Source of the DNA: Bacteroidales bacterium
GTDB lineage: Bacteria; Bacteroidota; Bacteroidia; Bacteroidales; WCHB1-69
Assembly (NCBI GenBank): GCA_017549765.1
Contig: JAFYNM010000016.1
Span: 1-59,096 of the forward strand
Direction of reading: 5' to 3'
DNA: 59,096 nt
The notes beneath the pieces were generated by a model. That model was given only the letters and a program-made list of their open reading frames with translations, was not told the DNA's origin and ran no database searches. A program made the position numbers and the translations under genes. Of the stretch, positions 25,951 through 35,126 are shown in pieces (position 1 is the first letter of the stretch; the number at the start of each line of letters is the position of its first letter).

Positions 25951-28005
25951 ATGCTATTCACGAACCCCCTATTGCTCATCGGTCTTGCCGGTATCGCCAT
26001 ACCCATTCTGATACATCTTTTCAATTTCAGAAGATACAAGACCATCCATTTCTCCAATGTGAAGATGTTGGAGGATATCGAGAAGAAGACCAAGCGCGAG
26101 TCGCAGATCATGCATCTCATCGTGCTGGCCTTGCGCGTGCTCGGCATCGCGGCACTTGTGCTCGCCTTTGCCCAGCCCTATATTCCGAATCCCAAGCACA
26201 AGAACGCGAAAGGCAACCTCGTCACCGTTTATCTGGACAACTCCTATTCCATGGAGAGCAACAGCAGGAGCGGCACCATGCTCAACGATGCCGTCGATGC
26301 CGCCAAGGCCATCGTCAACACCTTCAACTACGCCGACGACTTCGTGCTGACGACGCAGGACTTCTCCGGTGAGGAGTCGCGGGTCCTCAACAAAGACCAG
26401 ATGCTGGAGCTGCTTGACAAGATAGAGGTGTCGCCCAACAGCCACACTTTTGACGAGATACTCACTTTCGAGAAGAACACCGCGGCCCAGTCGCAACACA
26501 CCAACGTCGTCCATTATTATATCTCCGACTTCCAGAAGAACGGCTTCGATGCCACGGAACTCCGCCGCGACACTGCTGCGTTGACCTTCCTGATTCCGAT
26601 GCCCGCTGAGGGCACCAACAATGTGAGCATCGACAGTTGCTGGTTTCTGTCACCCGTCTTCAAACTGGGCAACCAGGTGACGCTCTATGCGCGCATTTCC
26701 AACTATGGCGACAAGACACTGGAGAAGCTGCCCGTGAAACTCTATATCAACGACAAACAGAAGGCCATCTCCACCGTGGATCTGCAGCCGGGTGGCACCG
26801 TGGATTGCCGCATGGTCTATACCATCGATGCTGCCGGCATCCAGTACGCCCGTATCGCTATCGAAGATGCTCCCATCGTCTTTGACGACAACCTCTTCTT
26901 GACCTATACCGTCACCGACAACTCCAACATCGTGGCCATCACAGGCAAGCAGGGCAACCGCTTTGTGCAGGCCCTGTACGGCAAAGACTCGGTTTTCAAC
27001 TACCATGGGATGCCCTACACACAGGTCAACTACACGGTGATGAAGAAGGCGGACGTGGTGGTGCTGAGCGATGTCCCGACGCTCTCCTCCGGCATGGCCG
27101 ACGAGGTGGGCAAGTTTGTGCAGGGTGGGGGAACGCTGCTCGTGCTCCCCGGCACCGAGATGGACGCCTCCTGGTCCTCTTTCCTGTCGGGCCTTGGCGT
27201 GGGCCGCTACGGACAGCTGGTCAAGAACACCGTCAAGTGCAAGTCGGTGAACCGCGAGAGCCTCTACTTCAAGGGCGCTTTCAACAATAAGGACGAGAAA
27301 CTCGACATGCCCGTCACGCTGCAGCACTACACCATCGGCGGCAGCACCAAGGGCGGCGAGGTCATCATGACGCTGGAGAACGGCGATGCGATGCTGACTG
27401 CCTACAATGTCGGCAAGGGCAAGGTCATCCTGTCGGCAGTGGGTATGGACGACGTCTTCGGCAATGCCCACCGTCACGCGCTCTTCTTCGTGCCGCTGCA
27501 CAATGTCGGCATCATGAGCTCTATGCAGACCAAACTCTACAATGTCATCGGTCGCGACAACATGCAGACGGTCAGCCTGACGGGCGCGCACACCGAAGGC
27601 TCTGTCTCGCTGAAGGCTCACAACGGCCAGTTTGAGTTTATCCCCGAACAGCGTGCCTCCGGCAACGAGACGGCCCTCTATTTCCACAACCAGGTGACCG
27701 AGAGTGGCCTCTACGATGTACTCAACAACGGCGCCGTGGAAGGAGCCATAGCCTTCAACCAGGACCGCAAGGAGTCAGACCTCTCCTATTATGATGAGAA
27801 AGCCCTGCAGGATATGATCACCGAGGCGCCTGCCGATATCAAAATTGTGCCCGGCGACACCAAAGACATGGCCAAGGCTGCCACCGACAATATGAACGGC
27901 AAGCCACTCTGGCTTTGGTTCCTGCTCCTCGCTCTGCTCTGCTTCCTCGCCGAGGTCGCCATCCTCCGCTTCTGGGGTAAAGCGAAATTGAACGAAAAAG
28001 AATAG
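25951..28005 (+). CDS. BatA-like membrane protein with vWA domain
   Basis: The 684-residue protein starts with the N-terminal aerotolerance-regulator motif (NPLLLIGLAGIAIPILIHLFNFRR), continues with a second helix (LALRVLGIAALVLAFA) and then a von Willebrand A domain with the MIDAS signature DNSYS in VYLDNSYSMES. A long periplasmic-like region follows and a final membrane helix (LWLWFLLLALLCFLAEVAILRF) is near the C-terminus. Bacteroidota carry several such double-transmembrane proteins, often next to MoxR; none of those neighbours is here. The start at 25951 is firm because homology begins at residue 1. No ribosome-binding site is recognisable because the heptamer array runs up to the ATG. 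Confidence 0.87.
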   Translation: MLFTNPLLLIGLAGIAIPILIHLFNFRRYKTIHFSNVKMLEDIEKKTKRESQIMHLIVLALRVLGIAALVLAFAQPYIPNPKHKNAKGNLVTVYLDNSYSMESNSRSGTMLNDAVDAAKAIVNTFNYADDFVLTTQDFSGEESRVLNKDQMLELLDKIEVSPNSHTFDEILTFEKNTAAQSQHTNVVHYYISDFQKNGFDATELRRDTAALTFLIPMPAEGTNNVSIDSCWFLSPVFKLGNQVTLYARISNYGDKTLEKLPVKLYINDKQKAISTVDLQPGGTVDCRMVYTIDAAGIQYARIAIEDAPIVFDDNLFLTYTVTDNSNIVAITGKQGNRFVQALYGKDSVFNYHGMPYTQVNYTVMKKADVVVLSDVPTLSSGMADEVGKFVQGGGTLLVLPGTEMDASWSSFLSGLGVGRYGQLVKNTVKCKSVNRESLYFKGAFNNKDEKLDMPVTLQHYTIGGSTKGGEVIMTLENGDAMLTAYNVGKGKVILSAVGMDDVFGNAHRHALFFVPLHNVGIMSSMQTKLYNVIGRDNMQTVSLTGAHTEGSVSLKAHNGQFEFIPEQRASGNETALYFHNQVTESGLYDVLNNGAVEGAIAFNQDRKESDLSYYDEKALQDMITEAPADIKIVPGDTKDMAKAATDNMNGKPLWLWFLLLALLCFLAEVAILRFWGKAKLNEKE

Positions 28006-28052
28006 GGGACTGCAACCTTTGCAAGTTTCTGCATCTTATTCTATATATTTTA

Positions 28053-28060
28053 TATCTTTG
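28053..28060 (+). promoter_or_regulatory. -7 element TATCTTTG of the secreted-protein/M48 unit
   Basis: TATCTTTG followed by CCC lies about 50 bases upstream of the start at 28110. Confidence 0.6.
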
Positions 28061-28109
28061 CCCATTCTTTGAGAAAAATAATTGTTAAACTAAATAAAGC
28101 CAAAATACT

Positions 28110-29630
28110 ATGAAAAAAATCGTATTTGCATGCCTCTTGGCATTCCTCACTGCTTCTCTCTTCGGACAAAACGTCAATGTCTTGAAGGAAAACATCGTAA
28201 AGGCACAGTTGGCGCCATGGCTCGCAGCCGGACAGCTGGAGAGCGCCGACAACCATCTCTACCTCTATTACACCGACAATACCGTCTGGGCTGCCGGCAA
28301 ACCGGTAAACGATGTGGTGTATGTCGTGGACAAAGACAACTTCTCCGTTTCCGAAATCCATCTGCAACACCTCAACTCCTATAACTTCGTTACCATGTAC
28401 GAGGATGAAGCCAACTTGTATGTCCTGTACAGCGAATGGCAGAACAAGACGAAGACATACACGGTGTGCATGAATACGATAGACAAGAACGCCACTACGG
28501 CAAGATGGAATCCCGATGAGCTTCTGAGCGTGACTACTGAGAAACGTGACGGTATTTACCTTTTCTACTCGGTTTCTCCTGACAAGTCCAAGCTGGGCTT
28601 CGGTCTGCTTGTTGCCTCCAAGAAGAGTGATTTCAAGGGCTCTGTGGCGATGGCCTATGGCGAAGGCGGTGAGAAGTTGTGGGAGGATGAACTTGACCTG
28701 GACTTCTCCAACAAGACCTTCTCTGTGCTGGACTTCGTGATGGACAACAATGCTGTGGCGTATGCGGCCATCTCCTCCTACACCAACGTCACCAAGACTT
28801 CCCGCTCCAACGAGGCCTTGCAGTTTTTGACCATTACTGGTGACAACTCCCAGAGCTATAGCGAGGACATTGAGTTTGGCTATATCTCCTCTTCCAAGCT
28901 GAAGATGGCCAAGAACGGCAATGTGGTGTTGGGCGGTTATTATAACGAAAACCTGAACAAGAACGAGGCTGGCGCCTATATGGCTGTGTTTGACCCGCAG
29001 CGCGGCGATTTCACCATCGACAATATGAAGTTCCCGAGCGACTACTACGCTGGCAAGGCTATGTTCGGCATTCCCGCTCCCAGCAATTACGCCACCAACG
29101 TGCAGTATATCGAAGAGTTTGCTGACGGCACCTTGTTGCTGCTCGGGGAGATGAGAGCGATGGTTGCCTATACGGACAACAGAGGCATGACAACCTATCG
29201 TTTCTTCGCCCGCAACATCCCAGTGGTCTATGCCGATGCCACGGGCAAGATCAACGATTTCGCCCTCATCAAGAAGAACCAGATGGCTTCGGCCGGAACG
29301 CCCCAATCGACCCAATGGCTGCGCGGGCAAGGATTCTCCTATAAGCCTCTCATGCACAATAACAAGCTATATCTGTTCTTCAACGATGCTGTGGAGAACT
29401 ACACCGGCAAGATAGATCAGATCAGCAAGCCTTCCTACGCGCCGGCCCACGCCTCTGCCTATTGTGTTATTGAACCTGGCAAAGAAATCGAGACCAAGGC
29501 CATCATGAACGGAAAGGTGACCAAATACCGCCTTGTCTATCCGCTGATCATGGATGATGACTATGTGTTGGGTGTTTGCACCAACAAGAAGAAAATGGGC
29601 GATATTTCCAAGATCAACTTTTCATTCTAA
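28110..29630 (+). CDS. Conserved secreted protein of unknown function
   Basis: The 506-residue protein has a signal peptide (MKKIVFACLLAFLTASLFGQ) and no further membrane segment. It is beta-rich with recurring aromatic-ended strands (HLYLYYTDNTVW, YVLYSEWQNKT, NGNVVLGGYYNE, NKLYLFFNDAVENY), suggestive of a propeller. I do not recognise a family with confidence. It is followed six bases downstream by a secreted M48 protease, and that by an outer-membrane-like protein, so the three genes probably form an envelope-related operon. Confidence 0.75.
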   Translation: MKKIVFACLLAFLTASLFGQNVNVLKENIVKAQLAPWLAAGQLESADNHLYLYYTDNTVWAAGKPVNDVVYVVDKDNFSVSEIHLQHLNSYNFVTMYEDEANLYVLYSEWQNKTKTYTVCMNTIDKNATTARWNPDELLSVTTEKRDGIYLFYSVSPDKSKLGFGLLVASKKSDFKGSVAMAYGEGGEKLWEDELDLDFSNKTFSVLDFVMDNNAVAYAAISSYTNVTKTSRSNEALQFLTITGDNSQSYSEDIEFGYISSSKLKMAKNGNVVLGGYYNENLNKNEAGAYMAVFDPQRGDFTIDNMKFPSDYYAGKAMFGIPAPSNYATNVQYIEEFADGTLLLLGEMRAMVAYTDNRGMTTYRFFARNIPVVYADATGKINDFALIKKNQMASAGTPQSTQWLRGQGFSYKPLMHNNKLYLFFNDAVENYTGKIDQISKPSYAPAHASAYCVIEPGKEIETKAIMNGKVTKYRLVYPLIMDDDYVLGVCTNKKKMGDISKINFSF

Positions 29631-29636
29631 CGGACT

Positions 29637-31742
29637 ATGAAACGGTTGCTTGTTATCCTTGTGTGGATGGCCTGCGTGTGTGGCCACTCCGGACTTCTGG
29701 CCCAGACATCCGCGGTCTTCACCATGCCGGAGTGCCAGGGTGCATTCCCATCCGTGCTGACCAACGCCCTGAACACCCCTCGCTCTGCGAAGAGCTATAA
29801 CTCCTTGCTGGTCCAGCTGGTCCAGGAAGGACGTGTCCTCTACGGGACCCCGATGAACGACTATGTGGACCAGATTGCGGAGAAACTGCTGGATGGTCAT
29901 CCGCAGCTGCAAAACCAGATCCATTTCTACATCCTGCTCTCTCCGAAGGTCAATGCCATCGCGCTCAACAACGGGGTGATCCTGATCACAACAGGTCTGC
30001 TGGCCCAAGTGACCAATGAGGCGGAACTCGCCTTCGTGATGTCGCATGAGATTGCGCATATATACCTGCATCATGCCGACCAAGTGGAGAAGAAAAACTC
30101 CCGGAAGAAAAACTATGTCACCGACTACCTGAACTATCACCAGCATTCGCGTGAACAGGAGCTGGAGGCCGACCGTGTGGGCCTGACTACCTTCTACCAG
30201 AACTCCCCGTATAGCTACGAAGTGTTGGACGGGCTCTATGATGTGCTGAAGTATGCCCATCTTCCCTTCGATGAGATATCCTTCCCGCGCTCTGAGGTGG
30301 AGACCGACTTCTACCACTTTCCAGACAACTATTTCCTGTCTAATGTCAATCCGATCTCAGACCGTTCGGGCATTACGGATACCCTGTACACCCATCCCAA
30401 CGTGGATAAGCGTCGTGAGGTCGCCAAGGCGTTGGCCTACTCGTTGTCCAACGAGGGACGTGTCAAGTTCTGGCAGGACAAGTCCAGTTTCGAGGAGGTC
30501 AACCGCACCGCCCGACTGATTTGTATTGATCTTTTCCTGCAGATTCATCAATACGACAAGGCTTACTACAATACCTTTGTGCTGCAGAAGATATATCCCG
30601 AGGATGCCTTCTTGAAGAGGGCGTCGGTGGCCTCTCTTTACGGCATGGCCAAACACAAGCTGGACGGCTCCGCCAACAATGTCTATTCTCCCTACAAGGA
30701 GGTGGAGGGCGAGATGCAACAGGTCAACTACTTCTTCACCAAGCTCACGCGCAACGAATGGTCGGTGCTGGCGCTTCGCAATGCCTGGAAAGCCTATCGC
30801 GAGAACCCTGGCGACGAGTATTACGAGCAGGTGGTTCTGGACCTGATGAAGGATGTCTTCGTGACCGAGAAGATGCAGTACAACGACTTCTGCGACTTTC
30901 CGCAGGGAATGCTGGCCGAGGATATCCATCTGGAACAGACCGCCGACACCACCCATTATGAGAGCAAGTACGACCGTCTGAAAAACAATCCCGCTGCCAT
31001 GGTGTTGCCCAACAAGAAGTTCAAGACTGTCAACTATATGCTGGTGGACATCCACCGCGACTCGCTGTTCTTTGCCATGCTCAACAGGGCTCAAGCCGAT
31101 GCTGTCAACGAGCAGATCATGGATGCCATTGCGCAGCCAAGCGCCAGTGCGGCCCCGAAAACGCTGCTGATTATCCCGCCGGAAGTGCATGTTTACAAGA
31201 AAAACGATCAAGAACGCGTCGAGGCCAGTCAACGGCAGTCGCAACATCTGCTCAAGACGATGACCCACACAGCCAAGAAATGCAAGGTGGAGACCATCGT
31301 GGGCGGACATCTGGAGGATGCCAAGCACCCGACCACTGCTCAGTACAACGACTTGATGAAATGGCAGCGCTGGCTCCGCGACTATGCCAACGCCAAAGCC
31401 ATGTCGATGACCTACCTGACCGCTGCCGACCTGGAGGCGTTCATGGACTCCGTCGGCACCCAGCAGGTCTGCTATGTGGGCGCGGAACATCGTTTCTACA
31501 GTTTCAGCACCTTCAACAAGTACTTCTATCTATTGCTGACGCTCTCCCATCCGCTGATGATTCCGGTGGGCATCGCCGACTTCTGCGTGCCGGTCCGCAC
31601 CACCCACGCCCAGTTCGTGGTGGCCGATGTCCAGTCCGGCAAGACCAAGATGTCGAGAGGCCTTAACGAACGGGAAGCCAGCAACCGCGTCCTGCTGGAT
31701 AACTTTGTGTACACCCAATTGCGTTCCTATTTAGCCCGATGA
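29637..31742 (+). CDS. Secreted M48 family metalloprotease with long C-terminal extension
   Basis: The 701-residue protein has a signal peptide (residues 1-23, ending LLAQ). An M48 domain spans about 50-300 with HEIAH (137-141) as zinc-binding and catalytic motif and E175 in ELEAD as third ligand. A helical part follows. The last third (about 480-700) has an alpha/beta region containing LLIIPPEVHVYKK and MKWQRWLRDYANAK and is not recognised. BepA/LoiP-type periplasmic M48 proteases monitor outer-membrane protein assembly; a similar role here is inference. It starts six bases after the previous gene and overlaps the next by four. Confidence 0.88.
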   Translation: MKRLLVILVWMACVCGHSGLLAQTSAVFTMPECQGAFPSVLTNALNTPRSAKSYNSLLVQLVQEGRVLYGTPMNDYVDQIAEKLLDGHPQLQNQIHFYILLSPKVNAIALNNGVILITTGLLAQVTNEAELAFVMSHEIAHIYLHHADQVEKKNSRKKNYVTDYLNYHQHSREQELEADRVGLTTFYQNSPYSYEVLDGLYDVLKYAHLPFDEISFPRSEVETDFYHFPDNYFLSNVNPISDRSGITDTLYTHPNVDKRREVAKALAYSLSNEGRVKFWQDKSSFEEVNRTARLICIDLFLQIHQYDKAYYNTFVLQKIYPEDAFLKRASVASLYGMAKHKLDGSANNVYSPYKEVEGEMQQVNYFFTKLTRNEWSVLALRNAWKAYRENPGDEYYEQVVLDLMKDVFVTEKMQYNDFCDFPQGMLAEDIHLEQTADTTHYESKYDRLKNNPAAMVLPNKKFKTVNYMLVDIHRDSLFFAMLNRAQADAVNEQIMDAIAQPSASAAPKTLLIIPPEVHVYKKNDQERVEASQRQSQHLLKTMTHTAKKCKVETIVGGHLEDAKHPTTAQYNDLMKWQRWLRDYANAKAMSMTYLTAADLEAFMDSVGTQQVCYVGAEHRFYSFSTFNKYFYLLLTLSHPLMIPVGIADFCVPVRTTHAQFVVADVQSGKTKMSRGLNEREASNRVLLDNFVYTQLRSYLAR

Positions 31743-32671
31743 TTATGAAAAAGATAGTTTTGTTTTGCCTGATGATGGTGGCTGCCAGTGCCAGCTACGC
31801 ACAATATTACGGACTCCTGGGCAAGAGGGTGATCTTCAACTTGGAAGGCACTACCTCGCCCGCCTATTTCCATTCCAACTTCATAGCAGAAGCCTTGGAT
31901 AAAAAGTATGGCGAGGACCCGACCGCTGGATTCCTCAGTATGAATTTCTTTGCGACCCCGAGTGTGGAGGTCGCGGTGTGGAAAAAAGGTACCGTCGGAG
32001 TGGGCTACAACTTCTTCTCCTCTCCGTTTGAGGGGACGCAGCACAGCCTCTTTTATAGAAACGATCCCTCCAGCCAATATGTCGATTATGACTATAGAAC
32101 CTATGACGGACATGTCACCGCCCATGGCTTTAACCTCTACTACAAGCAGTATCTGGGAGATGCCGGTGCGCCGATAGGCCATTATCTGAAGTTCAACCTG
32201 GACTGTTTCTTCACCAAGTATGTGATGGATGGTTCCCCCACTTACGAAAGGGATGCTGAGGGTAACCTTGTCATAGACCCGGAGACGGGCAAGCCTGTCG
32301 TACACATGCAGAATGGTCTTCCCGACTACACGATTGACAGTGTGCCGCCCAACCAGCACCTCTATTTTTATTGGCCTGATGAGAAATATGATCCCGAACA
32401 TCCATACGCGCTCTCCGAAATCCGGAGCGGCAAATCAGTGCTGTTTGGTTTCAAGTTCGAGTATGGCTATGACTTCTGGCCGCTCTCTTTCATGAAGCTC
32501 TCGTTGGGGGTCTCGTTGGGAACCACCTTTGGCGGCTATCGTGGTATCATCGTCAAGCATGATGCCTTTACGGAGTGGTCCAAACGCACTTTCCAGGGCT
32601 ACGCCAACGGCCGTATCCTGGGCGCCTACTGGCTGCAGTTCAAGCTGGGGATAGGGTTTAGTGGTTTCTAA
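31739..32671 (+). CDS. Outer-membrane beta-barrel-like protein
   Basis: The 310-residue protein has a signal peptide (MKKIVLFCLMMVAASASYAQ) and alternating amphipathic strands. It ends in LGIGFSGF with a terminal Phe, typical of outer-membrane barrels recognised by the BAM machinery. The first ATG (31739) overlaps the M48 stop (ATGA); a second ATG six bases later (MKK) is an equally plausible start. Together with the secreted protein and protease upstream it suggests an envelope-quality or transport unit. No specific family is recognised. Confidence 0.78.
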   Translation: MIMKKIVLFCLMMVAASASYAQYYGLLGKRVIFNLEGTTSPAYFHSNFIAEALDKKYGEDPTAGFLSMNFFATPSVEVAVWKKGTVGVGYNFFSSPFEGTQHSLFYRNDPSSQYVDYDYRTYDGHVTAHGFNLYYKQYLGDAGAPIGHYLKFNLDCFFTKYVMDGSPTYERDAEGNLVIDPETGKPVVHMQNGLPDYTIDSVPPNQHLYFYWPDEKYDPEHPYALSEIRSGKSVLFGFKFEYGYDFWPLSFMKLSLGVSLGTTFGGYRGIIVKHDAFTEWSKRTFQGYANGRILGAYWLQFKLGIGFSGF

Positions 32672-32767
32672 AGATGACCAGAGAAGTGCTGCTTGGTTGC
32701 TTGCTTGCTTCAACCACTGCCACAGGTTCATCAAAGTACTGTAGAAAGACCAATTCATTTTTCCCAC

Positions 32768-32796
32768 TTGTCGATTCACATAATTGTGTATCTTTG
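32768..32796 (+). promoter_or_regulatory. Promoter of the orphan ATPase gene
   Basis: TTG at 32768-32770, an 18 bp spacer and TATCTTTG at 32789-32796, 38 bases before the start codon. Confidence 0.65.
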
Positions 32797-32809
32797 CGGC
32801 GTGAAACGA

Positions 32810-32827
32810 TTACGAAAAATTTCGTAA
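32810..32827. promoter_or_regulatory. Operator-like palindrome between promoter and ATPase start
   Basis: TTACGAAA and TTTCGTAA form perfect 8 bp arms separated by two bases. The palindrome falls just downstream of the expected transcription start and seven bases before the ATG. It could be a repressor site or a weak leader hairpin. Confidence 0.4.
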
Positions 32828-32834
32828 CGAAAAA

Positions 32835-33911
32835 ATGCGAAATATGGAGAACCCTTTTAAATTCGGCACTATTGTGGAAGAAGAATACTTCACTGACAGA
32901 GTGGAGGAGGTGGCGTATATCTGCCAGTTTGTGAGAAGTGCCAATCATTTAGTTTTAATTAGTCCGAGACGATTCGGCAAGAGCAGTGTTGTGGCGAAAG
33001 CCGTGAAACAGACGGGACGCAAGCACATAACGGTGAATTTGCAGCAGGTGACATCGGTTGCTGATTTGTCCGCTAAGATCTTGAAAGAATTTTTCAAAGT
33101 ACATCCATTGGAGCGAGTCCGACATCTCATCACACATTTTCGAATCATCCCCATGGTATCCACGAATCCTGTGACGGGTGCGATGGATGTTTCATTCCAG
33201 CCCGGAGTGGACGATGCGGTGCTGTTGGAGGATGTGCTGACGCTGATTGAAAGGGCGCATACAGAAAAGAACCGAATAATAGTCGTGTTGGACGAATTTC
33301 AGGACATTCTTGAAATTGCGCCGAAGTTGGACCGGCAGCTCCGCTCCATCATGCAAGAGCAGAAACACATCAATTACATTCTGCTTGGAAGCCAGGAGAG
33401 TATGATGACGGATATCTTTGAGAACAAAAAGTCCCCTTTCTACCATTTTGGAGAGCTAATGCGGTTGAGCAAGTTGCCGCGCGAGGATTTCCACCGTTAT
33501 CTGTCTGAGCGTTTGGCAGGTTGTTTTAAAGGCAGAGAGGAAGCACTAGCGGACAAAATTTTGGATTATACGGGGTGTCATCCGTACTATTCGCAGCAGT
33601 TGGCGGCGAATGTGTGGCAGGTGGGAGTGCTGCAGCCCGAGACAGAAGATCCCATTGCGGCAGCTATCGACCATATTGTGAAGGCTCACGGACTGGACTA
33701 CGAGCGGCTCTGGATGAATTTCAATCGGACGAACAAGTGGATTATGCAGCATTTGGCCTCAGACAGACCGATCCAATCGCGCCAATATCCCACAAGCACA
33801 ATATATAGTGCCCTGAAACGCCTTCAGAAGGAAGGCTACGTGATTTATTCGGATCGTTACGAGCTGGAGGATCCGTTTTTCAAGCAGTGGATTGTCGAGG
33901 CGATGCAGTAG
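32835..33911 (+). CDS. Orphan AAA/STAND-type ATPase with winged-helix tail
   Basis: The 358-residue protein has Walker A SPRRFGKS (43-50), Walker B IIVVLDEFQD (147-156) and a sensor-like LLGSQESMM segment. The region after about residue 200 contains LADKILDYTGCHPYYSQQLA, typical of archaeal-type/MNS STAND ATPases. The C-terminal 60 residues (STIYSALKRLQKEGYVIYSDRYELEDPFFKQWI) form a winged helix. Such genes are accessory in many Bacteroidota and their roles are largely unknown; a DNA-binding or defence role is only a guess. The gene is alone, AT-richer than its neighbours and has its own promoter. Confidence 0.85.
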   Translation: MRNMENPFKFGTIVEEEYFTDRVEEVAYICQFVRSANHLVLISPRRFGKSSVVAKAVKQTGRKHITVNLQQVTSVADLSAKILKEFFKVHPLERVRHLITHFRIIPMVSTNPVTGAMDVSFQPGVDDAVLLEDVLTLIERAHTEKNRIIVVLDEFQDILEIAPKLDRQLRSIMQEQKHINYILLGSQESMMTDIFENKKSPFYHFGELMRLSKLPREDFHRYLSERLAGCFKGREEALADKILDYTGCHPYYSQQLAANVWQVGVLQPETEDPIAAAIDHIVKAHGLDYERLWMNFNRTNKWIMQHLASDRPIQSRQYPTSTIYSALKRLQKEGYVIYSDRYELEDPFFKQWIVEAMQ

Positions 33912-34005
33912 GAAAGACAGACATAAGATGTGCTACGGCAACAAAATCCCGTTGTTTTTTGTCATTGTACTAATGTGCAATTCTGTGCTTTTGTAGCCAG
34001 TTTCT

Positions 34006-34968
34006 CTATTTTATGTTTGTCAGCACGTTCAGCGCGTTGGGGATGATGCTGATCTGATAGTCTCCGTAGGGGAGCACTTCGCCTTCCACCTCTCCATAGA
34101 CGCGGTCGGGGGAGGTGATGGTCAGGAAGCGGGTCTGCCAGTGCTCGACCACCTGTTTCATCTTCTCCACATGGTTGCCGCTTTTGAGGTCTTTGAGATG
34201 CCAAAGGACACGCAGTGTGCTGACATCTTTCACGATGATGATGTCCATCAGGCCGTCTTGAGGGTCGGCCGTCTTGGCCTCGCGCATGCCACCGCCGTTG
34301 TACTGGCATATGCAGCCCAGCGCCATGAAGATCTTGCCGCTGAAGGTTTTGTCGTCATCGCCGGTGATCTGCACGGTGGGAGCCTTTCGCTTCAACAGTG
34401 TGGTGATGAGACCGGACATATAGACGGAGAGCCCGGGCAGTTTCTTGGGACGATAGGTGACATTGTGGATCACCTCGCCGTCGAAGCCGAAGCCGGCGAT
34501 GTTGATGAAGTGGCGCTCGCGGACGAGCTCTTCGCTCTCCATGACGCGCACCATGCCGATGTCATGCTTGAGGAAGTTGCCCTGTTGCAAGATGTTGACG
34601 CAGTCGCTGGTGTTTTTGGGGTATTGATGTGTGCGCACCATGTCGTTGCCGCGCCCCATGGGGAGAATGGCCAGATAGACATCGCGGGTCTCCACCCCGG
34701 AGGTGAAGATGCCGTTGACGACCTCGTTGATGGTGCCGTCACCGCCCGCCGCGATAAGGTGGCGCGCACCTTCACGGCACAAGCGAGCTGCTGTGGCTGT
34801 GCCCTCGCCAATGGCAGTGATGTGGTGCGTCTGATAACGAAAACCGGCTGCCTTCAGATGCTGGGCGATAGCAACCCACTTCTCCAAAAGCGTGTTCTCA
34901 TTGGCATTGATGTTCAGTAATATCTGCCATTTCGGCTCTAAGGTATTGATATGGTGCGTTGTGGACAT
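34006..34968 (-). CDS. Diacylglycerol kinase family lipid kinase
   Basis: The 320-residue protein has the DAGK/YegS catalytic domain: ILLNINANE, the ATP-loop GGDGTINEVVNGI, and LPMGRGNDM matching the LGTGNDFA motif. The C-terminal beta-sandwich domain contains GFGFDGEVIHNV and DGLMDIIIVKD, the usual family signature. It phosphorylates a lipid such as diacylglycerol or a sphingoid base; sphingolipid-making Bacteroidales often carry several, so the substrate is open. It is separated from pepD by 158 bases with repeats and a terminator-like hairpin. Confidence 0.9.
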   Translation of the reverse strand: MSTTHHINTLEPKWQILLNINANENTLLEKWVAIAQHLKAAGFRYQTHHITAIGEGTATAARLCREGARHLIAAGGDGTINEVVNGIFTSGVETRDVYLAILPMGRGNDMVRTHQYPKNTSDCVNILQQGNFLKHDIGMVRVMESEELVRERHFINIAGFGFDGEVIHNVTYRPKKLPGLSVYMSGLITTLLKRKAPTVQITGDDDKTFSGKIFMALGCICQYNGGGMREAKTADPQDGLMDIIIVKDVSTLRVLWHLKDLKSGNHVEKMKQVVEHWQTRFLTITSPDRVYGEVEGEVLPYGDYQISIIPNALNVLTNIK

Positions 34969-34978
34969 AGAGGAGGAG

Positions 34979-35010
34979 TTAAGAAACTAAGAAACTAAGA
35001 AGTTAAGAGG
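34979..35010 (-). repeat. Octamer array H (YTAAGAAR x4)
   Basis: Units TTAAGAAA, CTAAGAAA, CTAAGAAG, TTAAGAGG with an 8 bp period, directly upstream of the lipid kinase start on the minus strand. A further TTAAGAAA lies at about 35068. Confidence 0.7.
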
Positions 35011-35020
35011 GGGCACTATT

Positions 35021-35056
35021 CCCCTTCTTGAGAAGGGGTGCCCGAAGGGCGGGGTA
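35021..35056. repeat. REP-like double palindrome in the pepD-lipid kinase gap
   Basis: CCCCTTCT/AGAAGGGG (35021-35038) is followed by GCCC-GAA-GGGC and GGGG. GC-rich palindromic pairs of this kind recur between genes in many bacterial genomes; only one copy is seen in this window. Confidence 0.5.
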
Positions 35057-35076
35057 GTGGTGGAAGTTAAGAAACA

Positions 35077-35116
35077 AAGAAAGAGGGTGCGCCATACCTG
35101 GTTCACCCTCTTTCTT
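35077..35116 (-). terminator. Terminator-like hairpin downstream of pepD
   Basis: A 13 bp stem (35077-35089 with 35104-35116) encloses a 14-base loop. It lies 10 bases beyond the pepD stop and separates pepD from the lipid kinase gene. The T-run is poor. Confidence 0.6.
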
Positions 35117-35126
35117 ATATGAATGA

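Noticed and set aside
33940-33962. Terminator between the ATPase and the lipid kinase gene
   Set aside because: CAAC/GTTG followed by six T is present, but a 4 bp stem is too weak to call.
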